Shown: positions 46,901 through 58,009, counted from the first letter of the stretch. The stretch: 64,000 nt of DNA from Rehmannia glutinosa (GCA_016081115.2 CM071925.1:15418441-15482440); one strand, 5' to 3'. Made by a program: numbers and translations. Notes: generated from the letters alone by a model not told the origin.

Positions 46901-49528
46901 CTTTGATTTGGCATATTCCCATGTTGAATCCAACATTGTAGCCCTTGTCACGAGTTGGTGATGCTCGATAAATTGAAGTTTAGTCCTTCAACATATGCAA
47001 CATCTGTGATCTCTAATCCATTTCTCTTGATGGATCCAATGCCTCTTATTTCACCAGGAGCTTCATTTCCTCCAAATATGATTTTTGCTCCTTTAACTTC
47101 CTTGAATTTTGACATGATTTTTCTTGTTTTCTGTCATGTATCCGGAATGACCACTATCCATGTACCAGGTTCTTGGCACTCACCGTGTTCTTTGAACCCG
47201 CAATCAAGGAAATTAAGTTTTAGGTACCCATACTTATGCAGGTCTGAGGGGTTAGAATTGTAAGATGATCCAACCAACCTATAGCCAAATGATTTGACTC
47301 TAAGGGGTTGCCATCTATCGGTGCCATAATCATAATTAATCCGGCAAATTGCTTGGGAATTACAGGTTCATACTTTGTCTCTTTTGTCAGTATGCTGCAT
47401 ATGTGTTTTAGCAATTGCCTTTCTTGGGTAATTGTGGTGTCTTTGAGTGTAGTGCCTAGGTGCATATGTGTGTCTTTGATGAAAGCTCTTGTACTTTTGG
47501 AATGGCCTTTGTTGAGTTCTTGGCCTTTGCCATTTGGGCTTATATTCCATAGTCATGCCGATAGTTCACATTATTCCAATCAGCTTGGCTTGGATATTTT
47601 CTACCATTCCCATCATATGTATCTCTTTTATGAGTTTTCTGGGTTTTTTGGTAGCTCGCTTCCTTTTTACTGAGTATTTTCGTTAGGAGTTTCTTTGAGG
47701 ACTCGGTGAATCTCTTCTCATTTGTCTTTCAAAGACACTCTCAGGTTGTTTTCCTTTTCCTTTGTAACCAAGGCCGTTTGCTTGTTATTGTGCTTTGGAG
47801 TGAATGTGTGTGCAACATTTAGAGTTTTGGATTTTTCGGACTCTTCATGACTTGAAGATCCTTTTTCCAAAATTGCTTTTGAGGTTTGACATAGCACGAG
47901 AGGAATTAAATCTAGCCTTTGTCTTGTCTCCACATTCTCTTTGACTCATAATAAGATCATCCAATGATTTAGATGCCTTAGTGAATGAAGCAATAACATT
48001 CTTGAGGTCATTCTCCTCTTTTCTATAGCGGCAATTTCTGCTATTAATTTAGCATTTTCACTTTTAAACTTTTATTCTCATGACTATTTGACTTAGAGTA
48101 CTCGGCTCCTTAGTCGACTTTGAGTTTTGACTTTTAGTAATTTGTTTTCCTCATTCAATAGTGTGTGTGAGGATTTAATGTGTTCAAAATCTTTCATCAT
48201 TTTGCCTAATGAATCATAAAGAAGAGTGGGTGATGAAGTGTGTGTGTCACGGTCACTATCACTAGTGTCGAGTTTGTTGAGTTAGATTGTACCTCATCTT
48301 CTTGGTCGAGGTTGATCTTGTTCTTTGGCCATCAAGCGGATCGAGCTTTTCCTCCGAGTCACTTGAGTAGTCGGCTTCTTGCTCTCAATCACCGCCTTGT
48401 CTCTCTTGATTTGTTCATTGATCTCTGCGACCATCATTGCCTTTTTCCTTTCTTGTCTTCTTTCTTTGAAGACCTTCCTTTCTTCTTCATCCCTGTATTT
48501 GTTGACTACGAGGATATGGGACGATCAATGGCATAGTGACCTGGTTGTCTGAGTTCAGCATAGATATTCAACCTTTTGATCGACTCTTTCCATTCTTGGA
48601 TTGTCGGCCCTTTGATACTCAACTTTTTGATGATCTGTTCTCTTGGTTGGCCTATCATCCCTTGATTTGGAGGGAGGTGAGTGTCTTCGGAAGATTCACC
48701 CTTTCTCTCTTGTAGTTCTTATTGAAGAACTTGTTGAACCTCTTAACCATCGGGCTATTTCTTCCGGGTCAATGACCTCTTTGACCTCACTCTCTTTCCA
48801 TCTTTAACAATTAGAGCAAGCTATTTTGGGTGCAATTGTCTCTTCTTCGATCTTTTCTTCTCGGCTCAAACTCATAGGCTTTGAGGTCCGAGAATAACTC
48901 ATGGTTGGATGTCTTTGATAGGTCCATGGAATGTCTCGGTGCCATGACCTTCATTTCCCATTCGGTTTGGAAGACTTTTTAGGATCTTCATACACATTTC
49001 CTTCGTGTATATTCCTTTCCAAGTGCGAATGACTCATTTGTGATTTACGTGAACCGAGCATCTAGTTGATCCAGGTTTTCTCCCGAGATCATTTTGAAGT
49101 TCTCAAATTTTGACATGCCCAATGATAATTTGTTTTCCTTGATTTGCTCGAGCCTTCACAAATCAATGTCACTTGTCCCCATTTCCTTAGCCGTTTTGCA
49201 TGATTTGACTTTATTGAACATGGCTTTGTCCAAGGTTTTGTAAAGGATGTCCTTGGCTACATTATCCAGGTTGTATCTTTTCTGTCATCATTTGTCCACT
49301 CGGTTCTTGGTTTTCAACCATGGTAGTGCGGGAGCAACATCTTCTTCTTCTTCCTTTGCAACTCTTCGCATATTTTGTGTTCACCTTTAAGATTTGCGGA
49401 GGCCCATCTTCTATCACTATCCACATCTCATCATGTAATCTTTGATAGATGAGCTCGCATATACGAATTTTCCAATCATCAAATTCTTCGATAGTGAACA
49501 TAGGGATGCGTGTCAAATTTGCTTCCAT
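46901..49528 (-). pseudogene. gag-protease of tandem copia array
   Basis: Gag start ATG at 49,528 (MEANLTRIPMF, FDDWKIR, LHDEMWIVIEDGP). Coding-strand DNA for the zinc knuckle lies near 48,530-48,580, and the ASKSLDDLI coiled-coil region near 47,900-48,010. The protease DSGHSG-like region is around 47,140-47,165. The reading frame is broken repeatedly. Confidence 0.7.
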
Positions 49529-49640
49529 GATAATAACTTTTAATAATAAAAGAGTTTTGAAGATTTAAGTACTAAAGCGGACTTTGAAAAGTTTAGAGAT
49601 CTAGTTCGATAACCGGTGCGGAGGGTTCAATGAACCAACC

Positions 49641-49651
49641 GCTCGATACCA
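49641..49651 (-). other. Primer-binding site of full unit in tandem array
   Basis: The coding strand reads TGGTATCGAGC, that is TGGTATCAGAGC with CAG reduced to CG. A primer site with this lesion should not prime well, yet the element is very young. This supports a consensus-sequence error. Confidence 0.75.
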
Positions 49652-49653
49652 CT

Positions 49654-51202
49654 TGTAGGTCCCAAGGGGTGTAAGTGTAAGGTTTAGAAGGGGTTGAATA
49701 AACCTTACCAAATTTTCGATTTAGTCCTTTTAAAAATTCGAGTTGATACTACACAGATTTGTGTCCTTGAAGGACAGATCAATTTAGTCACTCGGTAGAG
49801 TTAATCTCTCAATGAGACTCAATCGATTTTGTTGATGAAGTAACTCATTTGTTGGCTCTAAATTAACTCGATTTTGTGGTTTTGTTTTTTTGGAAGACTT
49901 AACACCCTTAAGTTTGATTGAGCAAGAACTTAGTGCTTGGTTTAGTACTTATAATTTATCAAGTGGATAGCAAATTTATCGTGAGATATAAACAGTTAAA
50001 AATGCAAGAATTAAAGTCTTTGAAATGTAAATGACACAATGAAATTTTTATAGAGGTTCGAAGATGGGGTAATTCTTCTACTCCTCTCTTCTCCAACTGG
50101 AGGAATCCACTAGGTAATGATCGGTTTACAAAGTGGTAAGCAGTCCCGGATACAAGTCTTGATCACACACAGCCGACTTGATCCTTTGGGACTCGATCGG
50201 AGATGCCTTGATCACTCGGTGGCTTCTCACGACGGCTTCTTCACAGGCATTTGCCTTGCTACTCTGACTCACTTGCTTAAGCTCTTTGGATTTGATCACG
50301 AAGCCCTCCAAAAGCTTAAGACTTGGCTCAACCTTGAACCTTCCTACAATCCTTCCGGAGTGTAGACCCCTTGTTTTCGATGATCTTCCTCTTCAACTAA
50401 TTGAAGTTATCTTTCCTTCACGGTGAGTGTTGGATTGATGTTCTTCGTAATGTAAGCTTGATGATTGAGAATGTTTGATTTTTCTACTATGCTTGTATAT
50501 CTCACATATGTGTCATCTTCCTATTTTTTCAAACAAACTCCTCGGCCTTTTATAGTGAACTTTCAAAAATTTGCCCGTTGAAGAGATAGGCTTATTTTTG
50601 AAAGTCACTTTCGATCGTTGGCTTGTCTTGTTGCAGTTCTTGGAATTGCCATTTCCTCGTATGAATTGTTCTTTCACCTTTTCGAGTTCGACACGGTGTA
50701 GTGCTTCCCATTGGTTCATTCCTTTTGCACGCTTCGACTCGGGGTGAGCACTCCGAGAAAAAGTGGTATGGAGATATTACTTGTTTAAGTAATTCTCTTG
50801 ATTTTGTGCAACGGTTCTTTACGATTATCTCGACTTGATTGCATTTCCTTGCTTTCCCAGGTGACTTAGAGTCACTTCCAATCATTGGATGACTCTTTGT
50901 CACTTCAACTTGAGACTTGGCTTTTCTTGAGTTGACTTGATCGATGCTCCACTCATTTGTATCTCATTTTGCTTCTATAGTAGAGTTCATGTCTACTCTT
51001 CTTTGCCATACTCATTTGTCTCGCATGGTGAGTCTTCCTTCAAGTCTTGATTGTCTTCTTGCATGTTAGGCGTAGGCTGACTTAACTCGGCTTGGCCACT
51101 CTATTTATTACAATGCATTTTACAACAAGAATTGGGGTGCCAACTTTCTATTCTAAGTTTTACATGGCATTCATCAAAATCTAAACAATAAAATTCCTAA
51201 CA
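49654..51202 (-). repeat. 5' LTR of tandem copia array
   Basis: 1,549 bp, from TGTAGGTCCC to TTCCTAACA, partner of 37,159-38,700. Directly right of it gypsy DNA resumes with AAGGGGTTCAATTC. The left duplicate of AAGGG was presumably lost with the array's left end. Confidence 0.9.
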
Positions 51203-52531
51203 AAGGGGTTCAATTCTTCTGGTGGATTGTGGAAGAAGGACTTCTTCTACGTGAGGGATAGTGGTTGGGAGCTCCCTCACGAATGCGTTTTGGAAACCAT
51301 GATGGCCCAAGGCACTCCTGCTTCTGAAAAGGAGATGGTGGAAATTTATAGATCCCGGGGATTGTTAAGAGTCTTATGGATGTTAGGGAGTTCATGGGTA
51401 TCCCACCTTACTTTACTTCTACCTATTGTTTCCAGCTTTAGTTTTATACTTTGACTGCCTCCATTTTCTGATACTGCTTATTGCTTGCTTTTCAGATAAG
51501 GAGAGTTATAGCATCGCGGAGCTGATGGCCTTTAAGAAGAAAAAAAAGGAGGAGGCCAAGCTAAAGTCTGCTGCTGGAGGGAGTTCGATCGCCCCGCCTC
51601 GAAGTCATAGTGAATGAGGATCGTTCCCTCATCGTCCAAAGAGTGATCGACGCCTGGGCTCTCGCTCCAGTGACCAAATTGATGTTGTTCATGCTCCCCA
51701 TCCTCCTTTGGGCCCTTCTTGGGGGAAGAGGCCGAGGACGGAGCCTGGCGTTGCTGCTCCCAGGACTGTTGGTCCCCGAGTTAACTTCTCTGGCGGAGTG
51801 AATTTTCGTGAGAAGATCTAGTCCCATTGAGACTACACAGATTCTGGCTTGGGCTATGCTAGTACGTGAGGAGCTTTGTCGGTAGATAATTAGTCCCATC
51901 TTAGATCTTTGTCCTTCAAGAACATCGAGACTCATCTTTGCGGGGATGTTGCTCAGGTAAGCTTCCGTGGTTACTTTGCATCTTCATTCTTCATTCTTTG
52001 TCTTTTTACTTGGGTAAGACTTGTACAAATTTCGTTGTAGATTCTAAACCTCGCAGCGGCTCCGAACCATCGAAACGAGATGATAGAGGTGGAGAACCAT
52101 CAGCATAGGGGTGAAGTGAAAGCTCTTAAGGAAGCAGCTAGCCATCATAAGTGTGAGATGTTGTATTTATCCAAGAAGTATGCCCGGACGAAGGATTAGC
52201 TTGCCCATGAGGGGGAAACGGGTGAGTTGTTCTTCCAGTATCCTGCTGGTGTTGAGTTATTGGCCAAGGAGAGGTTCAATTCAGTTGAGGCCTATAAGGG
52301 TTCCTTGTCCTATCATTCGGATCTGATGAGAGAGTCCTCCTTCTACTTTGATAAAGTGGGCGTCATTGTTGGAAACTTCTGCGGCAGAGTGGAAAAGCTT
52401 CCAGTGAGGTGATAAACATCCTCGACTGTAATGTTTTTGATGAAGAGGAGGATGAGGAGGTTAAGGCTTCACAGGGTCTTCATGCCAAAGTGGACGACGC
52501 TGCTGAGGGAGACGGAGCCCCCCACGCCTAA
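51203..52531 (+). pseudogene. Opposite-strand ORF of outer gypsy element, 3' part with introns
   Basis: Resumes with LWKKDFFYVRDSGWELP, again like the PF04195-type family. A clear GT-AG intron of 84 bp lies at 51,957-52,040: HLCGDVAQ joins ILNLAAAPNHRNEMIEVE in frame. A second probable intron is 51,398-51,495, joining VREFM to DKESYSIAELMAFKKKKK. The exons after the second intron encode a coiled coil and YPAGVELLAKERFNSVEAYK. The acidic C-terminus (VFDEEEDEEVKA) stops at 52,531. There is one frameshift near 51,355 and an in-frame stop near 52,197. Introns on this strand would survive retrotransposition because the genomic RNA is transcribed from the other strand. Confidence 0.6.
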
Positions 52532-52839
52532 TTAATGATGATTGTATCTTGGCCCAGACGGCCTTCTAATTTCTGCCCACCTGTTTAGGGCTTGCTTTAC
52601 ATATTCGGATATTTCTTGCTTTCTCTTTTTGTCTTGAGATTTTTGTTTGCTTCATGGGGTTGGATAATATTACATTGCATTTACGTTATGTTGACGTTCT
52701 TCCTTATGTTGCCACCCAGCGCTTCCTCCATAGTTTTTGCTTTAGTATTTTGATCTCTTCCCCACATGTGTTAGCTTTTTAGCCTTCTTTTCTTGCACAT
52801 TTTCCGCATGGAGAAGAATTTATGGGGAATCTTGCGAGA

Positions 52840-53275
52840 AGAGACCCCGGAGGAGGAAAATTTTTACTAGGACCCTCTTGTGAGGAGGCCCTTCCCATCT
52901 GGGGTCTTAGCCGGAAGGGGTCTTCCCACCCGAGGTCTTAGCCGGGTGAGGTCTTCCTCTCCAGAGTTTTAGCCAGAGGAGATGAATTACTAGGACTCCC
53001 GTGAGGAGGCCCCTCCCATCCGAGGTCTTAGCCGGAAGGGATCTTCCCAATTGGGGTCTTAGCCGGGTGAGGTCTTCCCCTCCGAGATCTTAGTCGGGGG
53101 AGCTGAATTACTTGGACCCCTATAAGGAGGCCCCTCCAATCTGGGGGTCTTCCCACTAGGGGTCTTAGCCGAGTGAGGTCTTCCCTTTTGGGGTCTTAGC
53201 CGGAAGAGGTTATTTATGAGGACCCCCGTGAGGAGGCCCCTCCCATCTCAGGCTTAGCCGGAAAGATGGTGTTTG
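52840..53275. repeat. Minisatellite with GTCTTAGCCGG core (outer gypsy)
   Basis: About a dozen imperfect units of roughly 30-35 bp, each containing GGGGTCTTAGCCGG or a close variant flanked by CTTCCCATC and GAGG. Every second or third unit adds an AATTACTAGGACCCC spacer with GAGGAGGCCCCTCC, a small palindrome. It lies between the opposite-strand ORF and the 3' end of gag. Confidence 0.75.
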
Positions 53276-53690
53276 TTAAGAAGAGCACCCAAAATGGTCA
53301 TTGACCTTAGCCATATTTGGCCAGTAACTACATTAACAAAATCTAAGTAGAAACATGAAAGTACTTTATTCATTATAATGATAAAGTTTTATGCCCTGTG
53401 GGCGGAAATGATACTAAAATGACAGTAAAAATATTTAACGCCTCTAGGGCAAAAATAAATTGGAAATAAAAAATACTAAGACCTCTGGAAGGCCAAGGAG
53501 ACTGATGTTGGCTGAAGCTAAGGACATCTGCAACTTTTTTGGAAGTGTGATGCTTTCGCCGATTGGCTGGGAGAATTCATTTCGTCCTCAGTATCATCAG
53601 CCAATGTTTCCGGATAGTCCCTATGTCCACAATAATGTTGCATATCTCGTATTCCTTGGTGAGTCTCAACTAGAGGGGTAGTGTGGACAA
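53276..53690. other. Non-coding spacer in outer gypsy element
   Basis: AT-rich sequence between the minisatellite and gag, including an 'aagtactttattcattataatgataaag'-type low-complexity stretch around 53,360. It aligns loosely with 60,420-60,600 of the sister element. No credible gene is seen. Confidence 0.4.
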
Positions 53691-55000
53691 AGTTATCTGA
53701 GACCAATCCAGGATGTGATGTCCGAAGTTCGTGTTGCAGCGATAAGGCATTTCCAAGGTGATGGGTTGGACTACTCTCCCAGCATTATGTAGGGCATCCC
53801 ATGCTGCTTTCTTCCTGGGTCTGATAGTGATCTGGGTAATCCACGTATTCTTGTAGGTGGCCTTTCCGAATTAATCATTCAATAGTGCATCTGAGTTGGA
53901 TGCATGTCTTAGTTGTGTGCCCCTTATCATATTGGAAGTAACAAAAGTGTTTGGACTAACGTCGTCCAAAACTGTCTCTCATCTCCTGCGGAGATTCTAT
54001 GATTTTGCTTCTCCGAGCGGGGGATAGTATCTCCGATAGTGGTGCATTTAAGGAAATTATTGCTAGCCCCCAGTTCCTTTTGCGGCTTTGAGGCTGATTC
54101 TCATCACCCTCTTCGGCCTTGCGCTTGTTCATTTGTGGGGGCTTCATTGCTTCATCTCCCCGACCGGGTGTTCTGCTGCAGTGGATGATTTATTCCAGAG
54201 TGGGGAGAGATCCTTCTTTCAATACGCCCTGAACATGCTCTCGGAGGGCGACACGCTATTGAATCCTAGTTAAGGTCTCTTGCTAGATGTCGATGACTTT
54301 ATTTACAGCTTCCACGAGTTGTCCCATAAAATTTCCTAAAGGTTCCCCCACCTTACGTTGAAACAAGTGTGAGATGGTCTCTTGGTTTTCCTTGCTGACG
54401 GAGAATTCATGCACAAAAGCTTCAGTGAACTTGTGCATCACGGTGATGGAACCTTCCGGGAGCTGATCGAACCAAGCCAGGGCTTGCTTGGTTAGGGTAG
54501 TTAGAAAGGCTTTCCAATAGGCATCGTCTGCCATCTAATAGAGGTCTGCCTCAACATAGAATTTATTCAAATACTCTTGGGGATCTTTGGTTCCTTCGAG
54601 AGATTAGATGTCCTAATTCTGGGGGGTAGTTGTTCAATCAGAATAGCAGGGGTCAGCGGACTCCCCTTCATTGAAGCGGTAGTTTGTGAATGAGTATGAC
54701 TTGGTTGTGTCGCTTCAGGCTCCTAGACTAATAGCGGCTCTTCTCGGCTCTCGCCGCATCCATCCTCTCTTCTTCCTTGTTCTTCTAGATTAAGGTCTTC
54801 AATGGCGGGCGAAGGTCGGGATGGTGCTCCCGCGGTTCTGGCTGCAGCTTGATGCCTTATAGCATTTTGTGCAGCTTCTTCTAGCAGGATTCAGAGGGTT
54901 TCCTTGGTTATACGAATTTCTTCATTGGGCAGAGCGCCTCCGGAGGGAGGCGACAACGCCCTTCTTTCTTGCGGGAGAGGCGGCTCTTTTCCTGTGGAAA
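53691..55000 (-). pseudogene. gag of outer gypsy element, broken
   Basis: 54,283-54,534 carries the gypsy gag core: AFLTTLTKQALAWFDQLPEG, then FMGQLVEAVNKV. The proline-rich leader with LPNEEIRITKETL lies at 54,891-55,000. Coding-strand DNA near 53,880-53,935 encodes a zinc knuckle (CYFQYDKGHTTKTC). A middle segment (53,956-54,147) has KRKAEEGDENQPQSRKRNWG. Several stops separate these pieces, and no pol follows. Confidence 0.72.
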
Positions 55001-55125
55001 GGTAGCTGGCCTCCCGTCGTCTTGATGGCATTTCCTGTTGCTGATCACTAGCCTCATGGCCAGCAGCTTGGGATCCGACTTCTCGTGTTGGCGGTCGAGT
55101 TTGCATCTTCGTGTACTTTGGTTGC

Positions 55126-55143
55126 TTCCCACAGACGGTGACA
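55126..55143 (-). other. Primer-binding site of outer gypsy element
   Basis: The coding strand reads TGTCACCGTCTGTGGGAA, three bases inside the 5' LTR. It matches the intact TGGCGCCGTCTGTGGGAA of the sister element except at three positions. Confidence 0.75.
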
Positions 55144-55146
55144 AAA

Positions 55147-55621
55147 TGATGTTGTTTTCTACGGAAGATCACTGAAAGTCAATGGTGTAGACGAAATCCT
55201 CCTTCCCGAGGGGGAAGTCTTCAAGTCTTCTTCTCCAGAAGCTGGAAAATCCTTCGATTGGGAACTTGCTTGCACACACGCGCAAACGTTAGAGGGCCTC
55301 GGGGATTGTCCCGGGGAGGCCCCTGGACGCTCAAGTCAGCACGGTGAACAAGAGAATAATTAAGACAATAATTTAATACCAAATTAAATGCGTAGAAGAA
55401 TTATTAGAATGTGATAATGTACTTACAAATGAATAGGATGGGCCTTTTTATACCTGGGAGATGGGTAATATGGGTCGTGTAGGAGAAATCAACCTATGGG
55501 CCAATTCCAGACTCCTTTGGGTCGGGTTATTTCATTAAGAGCTCATTGGGCAATTAATATTAAATCAATATATAACCCGAGTTATATATTAAATAACTAA
55601 ATAACATTTTTGACCCCAACA
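55147..55621 (-). repeat. 5' LTR of outer gypsy element
   Basis: 475 bp, from TGATGTTG to GACCCCAACA, followed by TSD TGCGT (55,622-55,626). It includes the reversed TATA (CCTTTTTATACC near 55,443). Confidence 0.85.
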
Positions 55622-55626
55622 TGCGT

Positions 55627-55660
55627 AAAATAAATGAAAAGGTTGAATTTGTCCCCAACA
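55627..55660 (-). mobile_element. Decayed gypsy solo LTR, right end
   Basis: The last 34 bp of the LTR begun at 548, ending TTTGTCCCCAACA, the standard gypsy LTR end in this window. Confidence 0.55.
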
Positions 55661-55948
55661 AATTGTTTATGATTTATAGTTATCACCAAGAACTGAAAAT
55701 TGTCAATTTTATATCATGTCACGACTATTCTACAGTTGTAAAGTACATTTAAATCAAATTTTGCTAAATGTTAGTAGAGAAAATTAAAAGTTAAATTGTA
55801 AAATGTCCACCCACAATACTTGTAGTGTAAGTGATACCGACTTATATCAAGCCGTTTCTTGTTGAGCATTACAATTCACTGATCAACCATAATTTCTTCC
55901 ACAAAAAAAGAAAAAGACAAGAACTTGATTTGGTTGGCTCAATGGACC

Positions 55949-55987
<39 letters not shown>

Positions 55988-56770
55988 TATGACCTAAAAA
56001 AACACACATTTTAAGGATTTTGCTAAATACCAAATATACCCTTAATTAATCATAAATGCGACTTTGGAACAAAAAAATTATTTATACATTAATGTTAGTT
56101 GAAAAATAATAAATTTAAGGATAATTTGGGAAAATATTTTTCTCACTAGCCTTGAAAATGTAAAAGGACTTCCTTTTTGAAGAATTTTTGATATGCCAAA
56201 AAGACACTTATTATGAATAGGAGGAAGTATGTCATATAGATGATATATAGCAATAATTTATAATTATAAAATTGATTTTCGAAGCGCAAAATTTTCCTAA
56301 GATGTAATTGGTCCATCGATCATTGGGGGAAAAAAATTAAAGCAGCAACCAGTCTAAGTTTAGAACTCCAAAAATTACGACAATAAAAATTAAATGATGT
56401 TGCCATGTGCATTATTTTCACATTAATGTAGTGCAATATAATAAATATTCCAACCATAATTCTCCTATTTTGAGGCCTTCAAGATTTGCAGCTGTGTGCA
56501 ATAATTCATGGGTGGAAAAGTGATTCAACTGATTGAACTGTTTATATTAAGTGCAGAAAAAAGTAAGCTGCTTTTCTTGGGGTGCAATTATTGAAAAAAT
56601 CAGGCTGTTTAACCCCAATAATGATTACTATGTTATGCTCTCTTTGGAAAAATAAATAATGCAACTATAGTACGCATTAATTATGGCTACTGAAATTAGC
56701 GGTGCATTATTACTATCAACATGAGGCTATGTATAACCACAAATTTGGAAATTGATCCATATGTGTGTCT
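55661..56770. other. AT-rich intergenic DNA
   Basis: No gene, RNA or transposon end can be supported. It contains many A/T homopolymers and one microsatellite. It may be the local non-nested background of this chromosome region. Confidence 0.5.
55949..55988. repeat. (ATA)n microsatellite
   Basis: About 13 uninterrupted ATA/AAT units. Confidence 0.95.
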
Positions 56771-57160
56771 CATTTTATTTTATTTTATTATTATTATTTT
56801 TTTGATAACTCAGCTACCAGGCTTACGCCTGACTGTGCCTGAGGACAACAGCTCCGGCTCCTCATTGCTGCCACCAAGGTAAACCGCGGGATGTGCATGT
56901 ACTGGCCAGTGTTCTGATGGGGTCTGCTGACGTACAACAAGATCCTCCCAGGTAAAGAGAACAATTATGTTCGACCTCCCAATCTACTTATAACGATCTC
57001 TCCCGAATCGAACCCACACGGATGGTATTCAGTATGAGTTCCCACCAAATCTTCACCAGCTCGCATATGCCCCGAGGAGCAATTTGATGGAGCAGGGATT
57101 TGAACCCCTGACCTCCACCCCACAATTGCTTGGTCAGCTCGCATTTACACTGATGAGTGA
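56771..57160 (-). mobile_element. tRNA-derived SINE
   Basis: On the minus strand the head contains AGGGGTTCAAATCCCTGCTC, with a pol III B box GGTTCAAATCC (57,096-57,106). A second B-box-like GGTTCGATTCGG lies at 57,003-57,014. A tRNA-unrelated body follows, ending in CCTGGTAGCTGAGTTATC and an A/T tail (56,771-56,813). About 390 bp in all. A flanking duplication is not obvious. The two B-box-like blocks suggest a dimeric head. Confidence 0.55.
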
Positions 57161-57289
57161 AAAAAATTACCCTCCCTCTCACGAAAAAGTTTTTTGGTTT
57201 AATGAATCTAATCCATCAGACGAATCCATAACAATCAACCCGACTCATACCCAGTCCAACCAAAAAAATCGTGTTCTGTAAATTTGAAA

Positions 57290-57683
57290 TATGTAGCATC
57301 TTCTCTTTATGTAGTGATGTCACCAATACTTTCTCCATTCATACTAGCATACATATGTAATACAATGCTCGTAATAGGCGGCTTTTCGAAGGGACGGTAG
57401 TTACTTCCGACGACATTATTCGTGAAATCAAAACGCAGGTATACAAGATCATGTTTTCTTTGTATCCTCATGTTTTGGTTCAATATGAACACCTTGCTTT
57501 GGGACATTAGTTCTAGTGCATTTTCGGTTTGTTTGTTGTGTGTAAATGGCATGTATTAGCCATCAAGCTGTACTAGCCTTTTAGGGACATTTAGTCCCAT
57601 TGTGTTGTAATTATCTGGGCTTGCCCAGAGTATTTTGTACATTTGCGATGATATATATTATTCACATTTCATACAAAAAAAAA
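57290..57683 (+). mobile_element. 5'-truncated LINE, 3' end
   Basis: 57,388-57,510 is open and ends DDIIREIKTQVYKIMFSLYP followed by a short C-terminus and TAG. The style of the end of plant L1-type ORF2 fits. A 3' UTR and a 9-bp A run (57,675-57,683) follow. The left boundary is uncertain. Confidence 0.45.
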
Positions 57684-58004
57684 CAATCTTTATAACTATC
57701 TCTACATTCTCATCACATCAAATTCATTAATTTGTTGATAGTTGTCATCGGATATTCCTAGAAACAAAAGTAATATGTAGGTCCAACCTTGGTGGAATTA
57801 ATTCACACGTTTCTCAACTTTTCACTTTCACCTTCCTCTCCTTTCTTCTTTTATTGCCACCCTTTGATTTACATATTTCTCATCGTATTCTGAATAATCA
57901 TGGTTGTGGTGGCACGAGGTGGACAAAGGCTAGAAGAGGGAGACGAGAGAGAGGAAGTGGGTTAAGGTTGTGCTACGGTACTTGGTAAGGAAGAGGAAAA
58001 ATTA
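57684..58004. other. Short unannotated flank before second gypsy element
   Basis: About 320 bp with a CT-rich stretch and then GA-rich sequence. A short open frame from the ATG near 57,900 ends after about 20 codons. No feature can be supported. Confidence 0.4.
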
Positions 58005-58009
58005 CAAGG

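Larger units (their letters stand above)
34663..51202 (-). mobile_element. Tandem family A copia array (truncated internal, LTR, full internal, LTR)
   Basis: From left: gag fragment (34,663-37,032), primer site, LTR (37,159-38,700), polypurine tract, ORF3, RNase H, RT, integrase, protease, gag, primer site (49,641-49,651) and LTR (49,654-51,202). The middle LTR has a primer site on one side and a polypurine tract on the other, so it is shared by two internal regions. That is the signature of unequal recombination between LTRs. The full unit is 14,044 bp. The left end is lost at the hAT element. Many frameshifts in this copy may be consensus errors. Confidence 0.85.
1214..55621 (-). mobile_element. 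Outer gag-only Ty3/gypsy element hosting the nest
   Basis: LTRs at 1,214-1,714 and 55,147-55,621 are flanked by TSD TGCGT. The tRNA primer site abuts the right LTR and the polypurine tract abuts the left, so the element runs on the minus strand. Its own DNA is 1,214-2,339, 33,311-33,862 and 51,203-55,621, about 6.1 kb; the rest is later insertions. It carries a broken gag and an opposite-strand intron-containing ORF, but no protease, integrase or RT can be seen. This matches non-autonomous 'terminal repeats with gag' elements that rely on enzymes in trans. A sister element lies at 58,010-62,570. Confidence 0.85.

Noticed and set aside
34663..51202. C-to-T decay (cytosine deamination) as the cause of CAG/CTG loss
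   Set aside because: The products are CG-containing or shortened, not TAG or CAA, and both primer sites change the same way.
57090..57130. tRNA gene suggested by the B box
   Set aside because: No matching A box at tRNA distance and no cloverleaf; it belongs to the SINE head.
57307..57552. 81-codon minus-strand ORF as a host gene
   Set aside because: The + strand reads as a LINE 3' end with a poly-A run; the minus frame has no recognisable domain.
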